From Hyphomicrobiales bacterium (GTDB taxonomy: Bacteria > Pseudomonadota > Alphaproteobacteria > Rhizobiales > Rhizobiaceae), in NCBI GenBank assembly GCA_900469965.1, contig UBZP01000001.1, positions 62,001 through 126,000 on the forward strand: 64,000 nucleotides of DNA, written 5' to 3'. The position numbers and the translations under genes are program-made. Of this stretch, positions 53,237-62,589 are shown one piece after another. Under the pieces are notes generated by a model, which was not told the DNA's origin, made no database searches, and saw nothing but the letters and a program-made list of their open reading frames with translations. How positions within the stretch are numbered: position 1 is the stretch's first letter; each line of letters begins with the position of its first letter.

Positions 53237-53797
53237 CTAGAAGCCGAAAGATTGCTGGGCGGGCGGCGGCGGCTCGAAGGAGATGCCCTCCAGCGCCAGC
53301 ATCCGCAGCTTGGATGTCGTGCCGCCCGGGGCGGAGAAGCCGCCGACCTTGCCGCCGGCGGCCAGCACCCGATGGCACGGGATGATCAGGGCCACGGGGT
53401 TCTTCGCCATGGCCTGGCCGACGTCGCGGGCCGCCTCCGGCCCGGCGCCGAGCTCGCGGGCAAGGGCGCCATAGGTGGTGGTCCGGCCCCATGGCACCTT
53501 GCGGGCGGCGTCATAGACCGCCCTGAAGAAATCGTCCTGTCCGGAAAGATCGAGCGGCACGGCGGAGAAGTCCGCCGGCTCGCCGGCAAAATAACGCCGC
53601 ACGGCCTCGACCGCCGCCACGACGAAATCGGGCGGCTCGCGCGGCACCGCATCGGGCATGCGGCGCAGCAGCAGTCGGCGGGTGGTCGCCGCGTCCCCGC
53701 CCGGAAGCTGGAAACGCGCCACGCCGGCCCCGTTCCAGGCGATGCCGCAGAAGCCGCCTTCGGTCTCGAAGATCAGATAGCCGGTCGTATCCGCCAT
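53237..53797 (-). CDS. Methylated-DNA--[protein]-cysteine S-methyltransferase
   Basis: Suicide repair of O6-methylguanine. The 186-residue protein contains the acceptor Cys in ALIIPCHRVLAAGGKVGGFSAPGG (C141), and the helix-turn-helix PWGRTTTYGALARELGAG with the Arg finger region. The N-terminal domain is typical of Ogt-type proteins, and no Ada metal domain is attached. The C-terminal FEPPPPAQQSFGF is non-conserved. It is divergent from the aspartoacylase-like gene. Confidence 0.93.
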   Translation of the reverse strand: MADTTGYLIFETEGGFCGIAWNGAGVARFQLPGGDAATTRRLLLRRMPDAVPREPPDFVVAAVEAVRRYFAGEPADFSAVPLDLSGQDDFFRAVYDAARKVPWGRTTTYGALARELGAGPEAARDVGQAMAKNPVALIIPCHRVLAAGGKVGGFSAPGGTTSKLRMLALEGISFEPPPPAQQSFGF

Positions 53798-53954
53798 GGC
53801 GCAGCTCCCGTTCGCCCTCCGTCCGGGACAGAATCGGGGTTCGCGGGGCGAATTTCAACCCGTTTTCCGCCGGCCCTGCCGCAATTGCGGGCTTGCGCCG
53901 ATCACGCGCAATCCGCATAAACCGCGGTCAGCGGAGAAAAGGCGAGGAGACGAC

Positions 53955-55013
53955 ATGGAGCAATCGGAAATCACCATTGCCGGGGATACGCCCGGCGTCG
54001 AATGGCGCCTGCCCGTGCTGCATTTTCGCGGCGATACGAAGACGGCGCCCAAGGTCTACCTGCAGGCGGCGCTGCATGCGAACGAACTGCCGGGCACGGC
54101 GGTGCTTCATTTCCTGTGCGACAGGCTCCGCAAGGCGGAGGCCGAGGGCGCGCTTGCCGGCGACGTGACGATCGTTCCGCAGGCCAACCCGATCGGGGCG
54201 GCGCAGGCGCATTTCGGCGAGATGCAGGGTCGCTTCGATCTCGCCTCCCGTACGAATTTCAACCGGGACTTTCCGCTGGTCACGCTCGCCGAGCGCGACG
54301 CGCTGCTGGCGGACCTCGACCGGGAAACGGCGGTAAAGCGGCTGAAGCGGAGGCTGTTGCACATGGCGCTCGGCGCCGAGCTGGTGCTGGACCTGCATTG
54401 CGACGACGAATCCATCCAGTACGCCTATATCGACGAGGCCTTCTGGCCGGAGGCCGCGGATCTCGCTTCCTGCCTGTCGATGGCGGCGGTGTTCCTTTCG
54501 GACGGCGAGAGCACGGCGTTCGAGGAGGCGGTCGGCCATGCCTTCAAGCACCGCGGCGAGGGCAAGCTCGCAAAGGTGCCGGGCAGGCTCGCCGTCACGG
54601 TGGAGCTGCGGGGGCGGCGCGACGTCCACCCGGACACCGCGAAGGCGGATGCGGACGGCCTGTTCCGCTTCCTGGCCGGGCGTGGCGTGGTGCGCGCATC
54701 CGAACCACATGCGCCGGCCTTCACGGGGCCCGCGGTTCCGCTCGACAACATTGACATGGTGCGGGCGCTGGAACCGGGGACGGTGCTGTTCCACAAGGAC
54801 ATCGGAGACACGGTAGAGGCCGGCGAGATGCTCGCGACGATCATCACCCGTCCGGGGCTGGACGACGGCCTCTACGAAATGCGCGCCGAACGGAGCGGGC
54901 TGGTCGCCACCCGCACCTCCGACCGGTTCGTCCGCCGCGGCGACGACCTGATGAAGATTGTCTGCAAGGACCGGATCCGGCTCGACCGCGCGCCCGGCAC
55001 GCTGGAGGACTGA
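53955..55013 (+). CDS. Succinylglutamate desuccinylase/aspartoacylase family zinc carboxypeptidase
   Basis: A 352-residue M14-like zinc amidohydrolase. Zinc ligands are H41 and E44 in ALHANELPGT and the His of VLDLHCDDES (near 141), followed by substrate-binding RTNFNRDFP. A C-terminal beta domain (GTVLFHKDIGDTVEAGEMLATII) resembles a biotinyl-lipoyl fold, as in this family. It probably cleaves N-acyl amino acids; the exact substrate (succinylglutamate, acetylaspartate, ectoine derivative) is open. The ATG at 53955 follows GGAGA; a frame from 53796 overlaps the divergent repair gene. Confidence 0.88.
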   Translation: MEQSEITIAGDTPGVEWRLPVLHFRGDTKTAPKVYLQAALHANELPGTAVLHFLCDRLRKAEAEGALAGDVTIVPQANPIGAAQAHFGEMQGRFDLASRTNFNRDFPLVTLAERDALLADLDRETAVKRLKRRLLHMALGAELVLDLHCDDESIQYAYIDEAFWPEAADLASCLSMAAVFLSDGESTAFEEAVGHAFKHRGEGKLAKVPGRLAVTVELRGRRDVHPDTAKADADGLFRFLAGRGVVRASEPHAPAFTGPAVPLDNIDMVRALEPGTVLFHKDIGDTVEAGEMLATIITRPGLDDGLYEMRAERSGLVATRTSDRFVRRGDDLMKIVCKDRIRLDRAPGTLED

Positions 55014-55170
55014 GGCTGCTTCCGGCGCTGAGGCACGACCGCTCCGCGCTGATATAAAGCCTTGAATCTGCGTGCAATCCGTTCGGAAAGCCCATACTCG
55101 TCTTGCGGGATATGCGCTAAGGTGAACGGAAATCCCGTCCAACGATCAAGGGGTGCTCGACGGAAGCGGC

Positions 55171-56634
55171 ATGCTGCAGACCTTCTCCGCCTACTGGCCA
55201 CATGTCCTCATCGTGCTCTCGATACTGCTCGGCACGCCGGCGGCGATCCATGCCGCAATGACCAAGGACGAGGTGCGGGCGGCGATCGGCTGGGTCGGCG
55301 TCATCCTGCTTTCGCCGGTCATCGGCGCGGTGCTCTACTATGTCGTCGGCATCAACCGCATCCGCCGGAAGACGCTGACGCTGCAGCGCGCCGGCCCCAT
55401 CGCCAAGAAGGGGCGGCACCATACCGTCCAACACGACGTCTCCGACGAGATCGTGCACAGCCGATATGGCGGCGCGCTGACGGCGATGAAGCACCTCGGC
55501 GACACCGTCTCGCGGTTCCCGATGACCTCCGGCAACACGATCCTGATGCTGGAGACGGGCGATGCCGCCTATGCCGCCATGCTGGAGGCGATCAGGGGCG
55601 CGAGGCGCAGCATCCTGCTGGAAACCTATATCTTCGATCGCGACGGCATGGGCATGCGCTTTGCCGAGGCGCTTTCGGCGGCGGTCGCCCGCGGCGTCGA
55701 GGTGCATGTGCTGATCGACGCCGTCGGGGCGCGCTATTCGACGCCCAGCATCATGCCGACGCTGCGCCAGGGCGGCGTCTCCGCGCGCGTCTTCAACGGC
55801 AACATCGTCATGGGCCTGCGGCTGCCCTATGCCAATCTGCGCACCCACCGCAAGATCCTCGTCGTCGACGGCAGCATCGCCTTCACCGGCGGGCTGAACA
55901 TCCGCGCCGCCTTCACCACCGAGTTCTCCGGCGAGAGCGTCGCCAAGGATACGCATTTCCGCGTGACGGGACCGATCGTCGGCGACATCTTCCACGTCGC
56001 CTACGAGGACTGGCGGTTCTCCGGCGGGGCCGCGCTCGACGGCGAGGCCTGGCAGCTGGAGGCACCGGCGGCTGCGCCGAACGCCGCCCTGCTGGCACGC
56101 GCGGTCGCCTCCGGCCCGGACCGCAACCTGGAGGCCAACCAGCGCATGCTGATGGGGGCGATCTCGATCGCCAAGAACCACATCCGCATGATGTCGCCCT
56201 ATTTCCTGCCCGAGCGCGACCTGATCAGCGCGCTGGCGACGGCGGCGCGCCGCGGTGTGCACATCGACATCGTGGTGCCCGGCACGAACAACCTCAAGCT
56301 CGTCGATCTTGCGATGACGGCGCAGTTCGACCAGTTGCTGAAGGCCGGCTGCAGGATCTGGCGGGCCGGCGGAACCTTCAACCACTCCAAGCTCACGGTC
56401 GTCGATGGCGTCTGGTCCTATATCGGCTCGTCGAACCTCGACCCGCGGTCGCTGCGGCTGAATTTCGAGATCGACATCGAGGTGTTCGACACCTTCTTCG
56501 CAGCGCAGATCGAGGAGAAGATCGGCCGCACGCTGAAGTCGTCCGAGCCGGTGGACCTGCAGGCGCTGCGCGCCCGCCCCTTCTCGCGCAGGCTGGTCGA
56601 GCGGATCACCTGGCTCGGTTCGCCCTATCTCTAG
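55171..56634 (+). CDS. cls: Cardiolipin synthase (phospholipase D type)
   Basis: Joins two phosphatidylglycerols to cardiolipin. The 487-residue protein starts with two membrane helices (about 4-24 and 36-60), then two PLD domains with the HxKxxxxD motifs THRKILVVDGS (H226) and HSKLTVVDGV (H405), followed by GLNIR and GSSNLDPRSLRLNFEI. The ATG at 55171 is preceded by GGAAG; a GTG at 55153 is an alternative. An endonuclease/phosphatase-fold gene faces it from the other side, a partnership also seen in E. coli clsB-ybhP. Confidence 0.94.
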   Translation: MLQTFSAYWPHVLIVLSILLGTPAAIHAAMTKDEVRAAIGWVGVILLSPVIGAVLYYVVGINRIRRKTLTLQRAGPIAKKGRHHTVQHDVSDEIVHSRYGGALTAMKHLGDTVSRFPMTSGNTILMLETGDAAYAAMLEAIRGARRSILLETYIFDRDGMGMRFAEALSAAVARGVEVHVLIDAVGARYSTPSIMPTLRQGGVSARVFNGNIVMGLRLPYANLRTHRKILVVDGSIAFTGGLNIRAAFTTEFSGESVAKDTHFRVTGPIVGDIFHVAYEDWRFSGGAALDGEAWQLEAPAAAPNAALLARAVASGPDRNLEANQRMLMGAISIAKNHIRMMSPYFLPERDLISALATAARRGVHIDIVVPGTNNLKLVDLAMTAQFDQLLKAGCRIWRAGGTFNHSKLTVVDGVWSYIGSSNLDPRSLRLNFEIDIEVFDTFFAAQIEEKIGRTLKSSEPVDLQALRARPFSRRLVERITWLGSPYL

Positions 56635-56651
56635 CTGGAGCCCGCCGCGGT

Positions 56652-57506
56652 CTACGACGAAACGGCCGTCATCCGCACCTGAGCATCGCTGCCGTAGGAA
56701 CGCTCCCAGATCGCCTGCAGATCGATGTGCGCCTTGATCGGCAGATGGTCGGAGGCGATGCGGGCCAGCGGGCTGTCGTGCACCGCGACCGCGGCCACGA
56801 GGTCGTGGGGATGGCCGAGCACCCGGTCGAGCGCCAGCACCGGAAACCGCGAGGGGAAGCTCGGCACCGCACCGGAGGCCGGATCGAAGACCGGCGACAG
56901 CGGCGACAGCGAGGACTTGCGGCCGACCCGCCATTCGTTGAGGTCGCCGATCAGCACGGTCGGCATCTCCTCCTCCTGGGCCACGGAGGCCAGAACCGCC
57001 TTCGCCTGCAGTTCCCGCGATCGCTTGAGAAGGCCGAAATGGGCGGCGACGACGCGCAGCCGGCCGGTCGGAAATTCGAAATTGACGACGAGTGCGCCGC
57101 GCGGCTCCACGCCCGGCAGCTTCAGCTGGCGCACGTTCTGCACGGTGCCCTTGCGGATCATCAGCATGTTGCCGTGCCAGCCGTGGCTGCCCGAGGAGAG
57201 CGTCGTGATCGGCACCGGCACCAGCCCGCAGTCGCGCTCGAGCGAGGCCAGGTCCAGCAGGCCGGAGCGATCGCCGAAGCGCTTGTCGGCCTCCTGGATC
57301 GCAATGACATCGGCGTCGATCTCGGAGATCACCTCGGCCACGCGCTCCGGGTCGAACCTTCGGTCGACGCCGACGCACTTGTGGACGTTGTAGGAAGCGA
57401 TGACGGTGTCGCCGCCGTCACGGTTGGCGGAGAACGGCCTGTGCCCGCGCCGATTGCGGATCGCAGACAGGGCGGCGGCGCTCACCTTCTCGTTCAGCTT
57501 TCTCAA
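56652..57506 (-). CDS. Endonuclease/exonuclease/phosphatase family protein beside cls
   Basis: An EEP-fold hydrolase of about 284 residues. Motifs: ASYNVHKCVGVD, the catalytic Glu in AIQEADKRFG, VAAHFGLLKRSRELQ, LIGDLNEW and the terminal ASDHLPIKA, all in the order expected for the DNase I-like fold. The nearest start with a strong ribosome-binding site (GAGGGAAGGG) is a TTG at 57506; a GTG at 57575 would extend it by 23 residues. It converges on cls with a 17-bp gap. E. coli YbhP is its likely counterpart, whose biochemical role is not settled. Confidence 0.85.
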   Translation of the reverse strand: MRKLNEKVSAAALSAIRNRRGHRPFSANRDGGDTVIASYNVHKCVGVDRRFDPERVAEVISEIDADVIAIQEADKRFGDRSGLLDLASLERDCGLVPVPITTLSSGSHGWHGNMLMIRKGTVQNVRQLKLPGVEPRGALVVNFEFPTGRLRVVAAHFGLLKRSRELQAKAVLASVAQEEEMPTVLIGDLNEWRVGRKSSLSPLSPVFDPASGAVPSFPSRFPVLALDRVLGHPHDLVAAVAVHDSPLARIASDHLPIKAHIDLQAIWERSYGSDAQVRMTAVSS

Positions 57507-57691
57507 GGACCCTTCCCTCGCACGACTGTGCGCGCCGAAGATAAGCGACACGCTCCGGCCCCGCAACCGTCTCACGGAAAGGTTGGTTCCCGAAAGCTGC
57601 GTCGATTCCGGCGCGACGGCCCGAAAGTTCGGGCTCGAATTCGCGCGCGTTTTCGCCTAAACCCAGCGCAACGCCTAGGAGGAGGACCGCC

Positions 57692-58861
57692 ATGTTCGAC
57701 AAGCTCACACGCCAGCCCGACGATCCGCTGCTCGCCCTGATCGGGCTCTACCGTGCGGACACGCGGGCGGGCAAAGTCGACCTCGGCGTCGGCGTCTATC
57801 GCGACGAAGACGGCGCCACGCCGATCTTCCGGGCGGTGAAGGCGGCCGAGCAGCGGCTGCTGCAGAACCAGGCGACCAAGGCCTATGTCGGTCCGGAGGG
57901 CGACCCCGTCTTCGTCGAGCGCCTGTGGGAGCTGACCGCCGGCCCCGCAGCGCGGGAGCGGCCGGTCGCCGGCATCCAGACGCCGGGCGGCTCCGGTGCC
58001 GTCAGGCTCGCGGCCGACCTGCTGGCGCGCATGGGCGTCAAGCGCATCTGGCTCGGCCTTCCGACCTGGCCGAACCATCCGGCGATCTTCAAGGCGGCCG
58101 GGCTGGAGGTCGCGACGCACCCCTATTTCGACGTGCCGTCGCAGGCGATCCTGTTCGAGCAGATGACGGAGGCATTGAAGGCGGCAGAAGCAGGCGATGC
58201 GGTGCTGCTGCATGCGAGCTGCCACAATCCGAGCGGCGGCGTCCTGTCGCCGGAGCAGTGGGCCGCGCTGTCGGCGCTGATGGCCGAGCGCGGCCTGATT
58301 CCGCTGATCGACAGCGCCTACCAGGGGTTCGGCAAGGGACTGGACGCGGATGCGGCGGGGCTCCGCGGCGTGCTTGCCGCCGTCCCCGAGGCGCTCGTGG
58401 CCGTCTCCTGCTCCAAGAACTTCGGGCTCTACCGCGAGCGCACCGGGGCGGTCTACGGCGTGGCCGCCTCGAAGGAGGCGGCCGAGACGGTCCGGACCAA
58501 TTTCGTCAGCCTCGCCCGCGCCAACTACTCGATGCCGCCGGATCACGGTGCTGCGATCGTCAGCACGATTCTCGGCGACGAGGCGCTGAAGGCGGATTGG
58601 ATGGCCGAACTCGAGACGATGCGGCGCCGGGTCGCCTCGATCAGGGAGAAGCTGGCGGCGGGCCTCGCACGCCGATGGCAGGTGCTGACGGCGATGGCGG
58701 AGCAGGAAGGCATGTTCTCGCTGCTGCCGCTCGCGGAGGCCGACGTGCTGCGGCTTCGCCACGACCACGGGATCTACATGCCCGGCTCCGCCCGCATCAA
58801 CATCGCCGGGTTGAAGACGGCCGAGGTCGATACCGTCGTCGAGAAGTTTCTGAGCCTCTGA
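57692..58861 (+). CDS. Aromatic amino acid aminotransferase (class I)
   Basis: A PLP enzyme that transaminates aromatic amino acids and aspartate. The 389-residue protein belongs to the AspC/TyrB group: it starts MFDKLTRQPDDPLLALIGLYRADTR, has VDLGVGVYRDE, the Asn-binding HASCHNPSGG, the PLP lysine in SCSKNFGLYRERTGAVY, and RINIAGL near the end. The length is standard. A very strong ribosome-binding site GGAGGAGG precedes the ATG. It is followed by an ArsC-family gene 44 nt later. Confidence 0.94.
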   Translation: MFDKLTRQPDDPLLALIGLYRADTRAGKVDLGVGVYRDEDGATPIFRAVKAAEQRLLQNQATKAYVGPEGDPVFVERLWELTAGPAARERPVAGIQTPGGSGAVRLAADLLARMGVKRIWLGLPTWPNHPAIFKAAGLEVATHPYFDVPSQAILFEQMTEALKAAEAGDAVLLHASCHNPSGGVLSPEQWAALSALMAERGLIPLIDSAYQGFGKGLDADAAGLRGVLAAVPEALVAVSCSKNFGLYRERTGAVYGVAASKEAAETVRTNFVSLARANYSMPPDHGAAIVSTILGDEALKADWMAELETMRRRVASIREKLAAGLARRWQVLTAMAEQEGMFSLLPLAEADVLRLRHDHGIYMPGSARINIAGLKTAEVDTVVEKFLSL

Positions 58862-58905
58862 CCGGCGCCGGCATGCCGGTGAAAGCAATCGAAAGGACGA
58901 GCGTC

Positions 58906-59256
58906 ATGCCCGTGACGATCTACGGCATCAAGAACTGCGACACGATGAAGAAGGCCCGGACCTGGCTGGACAGCCGCGACATTCCCTACCGCTTCCATGA
59001 CTACAAGGCAGAGGGCATCGATGCGGGCTCGCTCCGCCGCTGGATCGATGCGCTCGGCTGGGAGACGGTGCTGAACCGTGCCGGCACCACCTTCCGCGCC
59101 CTGCCGGAGGCCGACAAGGCCGACCTCGACGCGGCGAAGGCCACGGCCCTCATGCTCGCGCAGCCGTCGATGATCAAGCGGCCGATCCTCGACCTCGACG
59201 GAAAGCTGCTGGCCGGCTTCAAGCCGGATGCCTACGAGACCGCATTCGCGGAGTGA
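58906..59256 (+). CDS. ArsC/Spx family protein (YffB-like)
   Basis: A 116-residue thioredoxin-like protein of the ArsC/Spx family. Only one conserved Cys (C10 in IYGIKNCDTMKKARTWLD) is visible in the expected N-terminal position; the catalytic Arg region appears as MIKRPILDLDG. It resembles YffB (Spx/MgsR-like) rather than a true arsenate reductase, so arsenic reduction is doubtful. ATG preceded by GAAAGGA. It probably shares a transcript with the aminotransferase gene. Confidence 0.88.
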   Translation: MPVTIYGIKNCDTMKKARTWLDSRDIPYRFHDYKAEGIDAGSLRRWIDALGWETVLNRAGTTFRALPEADKADLDAAKATALMLAQPSMIKRPILDLDGKLLAGFKPDAYETAFAE

Positions 59257-59339
59257 CGCCACGGCCGTCAAGGCAGCCGCGCGTCGCCCGGGCGCAAACG
59301 AGGTTCCCCGGGGCCGCGCGGAACCGGCGGGCGGCATCC

Positions 59340-60653
59340 TCAGATGATGAAGAAGTCGTCGGCTGCGATCTTCAACTCGTCGGCGACGATCGCGAAGAGC
59401 TTGCGCTCGCCGGAGGCGCTGCCGTTGCTGTCATAGTAGATGTTGCCGGTGTCCTTCTCGTAGATGATGCGGTCGGACTTGTCCTTGGCGGTGCCGCTGT
59501 CGTTGGCCACGAACTGGGACGCAGACAGCGTGCCGGTTCCGACCAGCTTGGTGAAGATCCCGTTCTCCAGCTTGATGGTATCGGAGGCGACGCTGAAATC
59601 CTCGATCTCGTCAATGTTGTCCTTGGTGCTGAGCTTGGTGTTGAACACAAAGTAATCTTGGCCCGCATCGCCGCGGAGCTGATCGTTGCCGAGACCGCCG
59701 GCGATCGTGTCGTTGCCGCCGTCGCCACGCAGCCAGTTGTCGCCCGAACTGCCGGTGAGCTTGTCGGCATAGCCCGTCCCGCGCACCCCCTCGATGCTGT
59801 TCAAGGTATCGGTCTTGCCGAAACCGTCGATGGCCGTGCCGTCCTTCAGATCGACGGTCACGCCCTTGGCAGCGCCGCCGTTGTTCTCGTCGCGGTGATA
59901 GCTGACCGTGTCGAAGCCGCCGCGGCCGTCGATCGCGTCACGGCCGCCGACCCCCTGGAAATCCTCGTCCCGTGCCGATCCTTTCAGGATGTCCCTGAAC
60001 TGGGTGCCGCGGAAGGTCTCGAAATTCTGGAACTCCTCCGTGTTGCCGTAGGGATCCTTCACCTTGCCCTCGGCCGCGTCGAGGACGACGCCGCCGAACG
60101 CATCGGGGTTGTGGCGGGCATCCTGGAAGCTGAGATTGTCCCAGCCCTTGCCGCCGTCATAGCTGTCCCTGCCCTCTCCGCCGATGACGAAGTCATCGCC
60201 GCCCTTGGCGTTGATCGTGTCGTTGCCGCCGAAGCCTTCCAGGTCGTCATTGCCGTCAGACCCGTTGAGCGTGTCGTTGCGGTTGAGGATCCAGGCCTGC
60301 AGGTTCCACGGATCGAAGATGTCGGCCGCGTTCTCCAGCGCTTCGAGCGACAGGTTCAGGCCCTCCAGCTTCGAAACAAGCGTCGTGCCGTCCGATTTCA
60401 ACAGTTCGAACCGCGTGACCGTCCCGCCCGTCGCAGCCCCCGCCGTGTCGAAGGTGAAGCCGGTGCCGACGAGGCGAAGCTTCAATCCGTTCTCCAGCTT
60501 CAGGCTGTAGACGCTCGACGACCGGCTCAGCACATCGGCTTGCGAGAAGTCGACGAGCTCACCGAACATCGGGTTGTAGTCGAAGCCCGAAATCGCGGGG
60601 CTGTAGCTCTGGGGATATTTGCTGCCGGGAAAATACACCGTGTAGGTTGCCAT
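59340..60653 (-). CDS. RTX-type calcium-binding protein
   Basis: A 437-residue acidic secreted-type protein. RTX nonapeptide repeats (GGxGxDxUx) lie at about 129-160 (NGSDGNDDLEGFGGNDTI, GGDDFVIGG) and 295-335 (GSSGDNWLRGDGGNDTIAGG, LGNDQLRGDAG), with degenerate ones near 225-250. They would form Ca2+-binding parallel beta-rolls. The N-terminal 120 residues match no family I know. The C-terminus (IYYDSNGSASGERKLFAIVADE, end FFII) is the usual type I secretion end. No signal peptide is present and no type I secretion genes are nearby, so it depends on a system elsewhere. Confidence 0.85.
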   Translation of the reverse strand: MATYTVYFPGSKYPQSYSPAISGFDYNPMFGELVDFSQADVLSRSSSVYSLKLENGLKLRLVGTGFTFDTAGAATGGTVTRFELLKSDGTTLVSKLEGLNLSLEALENAADIFDPWNLQAWILNRNDTLNGSDGNDDLEGFGGNDTINAKGGDDFVIGGEGRDSYDGGKGWDNLSFQDARHNPDAFGGVVLDAAEGKVKDPYGNTEEFQNFETFRGTQFRDILKGSARDEDFQGVGGRDAIDGRGGFDTVSYHRDENNGGAAKGVTVDLKDGTAIDGFGKTDTLNSIEGVRGTGYADKLTGSSGDNWLRGDGGNDTIAGGLGNDQLRGDAGQDYFVFNTKLSTKDNIDEIEDFSVASDTIKLENGIFTKLVGTGTLSASQFVANDSGTAKDKSDRIIYEKDTGNIYYDSNGSASGERKLFAIVADELKIAADDFFII

Positions 60654-60772
60654 CGGCCATCCTCCAACAATAAGGAAAGCCTAATATACGGATGCCGGCC
60701 GGTACTGTCGATGAAGGGCAGCCTACCTCTAACGGGCGATGCCCCGCGGATTTTCCGGGGCAGGACAAGGCG

Positions 60773-61831
60773 CTATCGGACGCTGCCCATGTCCTCGATC
60801 GATCGCACGACGGAGCCTGCAAGCCGCGTGGCGCTGCCGGCAGCCACGGCCATCTGCGGCAGGAGCAGCCATTCGAGCGTCCACGCGCTTCCGGACCGCT
60901 CCTGCTCGTGGACGAGCGACTGGTGCAGGCCGGCGAGCGCGGTGGCGTTGAAGCGGGCCAGCGTCACCAGCGCCTCGGCAGAGACCGGGTTCTGCTTGTG
61001 CGCCATGGCCGATGACGCCCCGCCCCCGGAAAGGACAATCTCGCCGCCGTCCTGGGCCATCAGCGCGATATCCTGCCCGAGCTTGCCAAGGCTGCCCGTG
61101 ATCAGCGACAGCAGGCCGCCGAACGAGACGATGCGGTCGCGCTGGCTATGCCATTGCGGAACGTCGGCGAGGCCGAGCGCATCGGCCAGTTTTGCGCGGA
61201 GCGCCGGCCCGCGGTCGGCGAACCTGTCCAGTGTGCCGGCCGCACCGCCGAACTGGACCGGGAACCGCTGCTCCACCGCAAGTCCGAGCTCCTCGAAGTG
61301 ACGCTCGAGCGGTTGTCGCCAGGCGGCGATGCGGTCGGCGACGGCGATCTCGATGGCGGCCTGCATGCGGGTGCGCCCCATCAGGACGCGGCCGCCATGG
61401 CGGGCCTCGAGTTCGTTCAGTTCGTCGACGATGGCGCCGATGCGGTGGATGAGGATGGCGGCGACGCGGGTCAGGCGCACCATCAGCGCACTGTCGATCA
61501 CGTCCTGGCTGGTGGCGCCGAAATGGACGTGGGCGGCCGCCTCGCCGCCGACGGCCTGGCGCAGCTGACGCACGAATTCCGGCACCACGACGCCATCCCG
61601 GGCGGTGGCCTGGCGCAGAAGGACGACATCGGGCGAAAACTGGTGGGCCGCCTCGGCGATCGCTGCGGCCGCCGACGATGGAATGATGCCCTCCGCCGCC
61701 TCGGCGCGGGCGAGCGCCACCTCGAAGGCGAGCATTGCCTCGAGCTCGGCGGCTGCGGAGAAGAGTTCCGCCATTTCCTCGTCGCCCAACAGGCCGGAGA
61801 GATAGGGGTGGTCGAACGGAGATACGGTCAT
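60773..61831 (-). CDS. pcaB: 3-Carboxy-cis,cis-muconate cycloisomerase
   Basis: Second step of protocatechuate ortho-cleavage, making gamma-carboxymuconolactone. The 352-residue protein is a fumarase/argininosuccinase superfamily member with VHFGATSQDVIDSALMVRL and the signature loop GGGASSAMAHKQNPVSAEAL. The length fits PcaB. It is last in the pcaDCHGB series, 141 bp after pcaG, and transcription stops before the RTX gene, where a 7-bp inverted repeat (60740-60762) may help. Confidence 0.93.
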   Translation of the reverse strand: MTVSPFDHPYLSGLLGDEEMAELFSAAAELEAMLAFEVALARAEAAEGIIPSSAAAAIAEAAHQFSPDVVLLRQATARDGVVVPEFVRQLRQAVGGEAAAHVHFGATSQDVIDSALMVRLTRVAAILIHRIGAIVDELNELEARHGGRVLMGRTRMQAAIEIAVADRIAAWRQPLERHFEELGLAVEQRFPVQFGGAAGTLDRFADRGPALRAKLADALGLADVPQWHSQRDRIVSFGGLLSLITGSLGKLGQDIALMAQDGGEIVLSGGGASSAMAHKQNPVSAEALVTLARFNATALAGLHQSLVHEQERSGSAWTLEWLLLPQMAVAAGSATRLAGSVVRSIEDMGSVR

Positions 61832-61972
61832 CGCTATCGTCCTGACAATGTCGTTTCAGCCACCGGCCTTGCGCAGCTTCGCCAGGCGCGCTCTTTCGGT
61901 AAAGATGGCGCATGGCTGCGGCCGATCAAGATGTCCCCTGCGCATGCGGTCTCGCGTCCTCCGCGGGCCGGC

Positions 61973-62587
61973 CTAGATATCGAAGAAGACCGTTTCCTTC
62001 TCGCCCTGCAGATGGATGTCGAAGCGATAGGTCGATCCGTCTACGGCGGCAACCAGCGTCGGGACGCGCATGCGGTGCTCGATGCGCAGCAGCACCGGAT
62101 CCTCGGCATTGGCCGCCGCCTCGTCGCCGAAATACATGCGCGTATGGAGGCCCACGTTGATACCGCGGGCGACGATCCAGAAGCTGACGTGCGGCGCCAT
62201 CTTGCGGCCGTCCCTGAAGGGAACCCGGCCGGGCTTGACGGTGTCGAAGCGAAACTCGCCGGTGACGCCGTCGCAGCCGCAGCGGCCCCAGCCGGTGAAA
62301 TTCGGATCGGCGGTGCCGCGCAGTTCCGACGGGCTGTTGTACAGGCCCGCCGCATCGGCCTGCCAGATCTCGACGAGCGCGTCCTTCAGCGGCGTCCCCG
62401 TCCCGTCCAGCACGCGGCCGGTGATGGTGATGCGCTGGCCGAGCGTCCGGTCGTTGACCATCGCGACGCCGAGATACTCGGCATAGACCCCCTCGATGCC
62501 GCAGGCATTCGGGGTGAGGCCGATATGGACATAGGGCCCCGCGGTCTGCGAGGGCGTTTCCTTCAGGTAGTCCAGGGGCTGCGCCAT
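61973..62587 (-). CDS. pcaG: Protocatechuate 3,4-dioxygenase alpha subunit
   Basis: The non-catalytic subunit of the iron-containing intradiol dioxygenase. The 204-residue protein starts MAQPLDYLKETPSQTAGPYVHIGL and keeps the intradiol core (GRVLDGTGTPLKDALVEIWQADAAG), but lacks the Tyr/His iron ligands. It follows pcaH by 2 nt, so the subunits are made in step. Length typical (E. coli-type organisms lack it; Acinetobacter PcaG has 209). Confidence 0.95.
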   Translation of the reverse strand: MAQPLDYLKETPSQTAGPYVHIGLTPNACGIEGVYAEYLGVAMVNDRTLGQRITITGRVLDGTGTPLKDALVEIWQADAAGLYNSPSELRGTADPNFTGWGRCGCDGVTGEFRFDTVKPGRVPFRDGRKMAPHVSFWIVARGINVGLHTRMYFGDEAAANAEDPVLLRIEHRMRVPTLVAAVDGSTYRFDIHLQGEKETVFFDI

Positions 62588-62589
62588 CT

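Noticed and set aside
55117-57378. 753-codon minus-strand open frame opposite cls
   Set aside because: Antisense to cardiolipin synthase with two HKD motifs and out of frame with the real EEP gene.
58906-59256. Arsenate reductase
   Set aside because: The protein has the ArsC fold but resembles YffB/Spx relatives and has no arsenic-resistance neighbours; called only as a family member.
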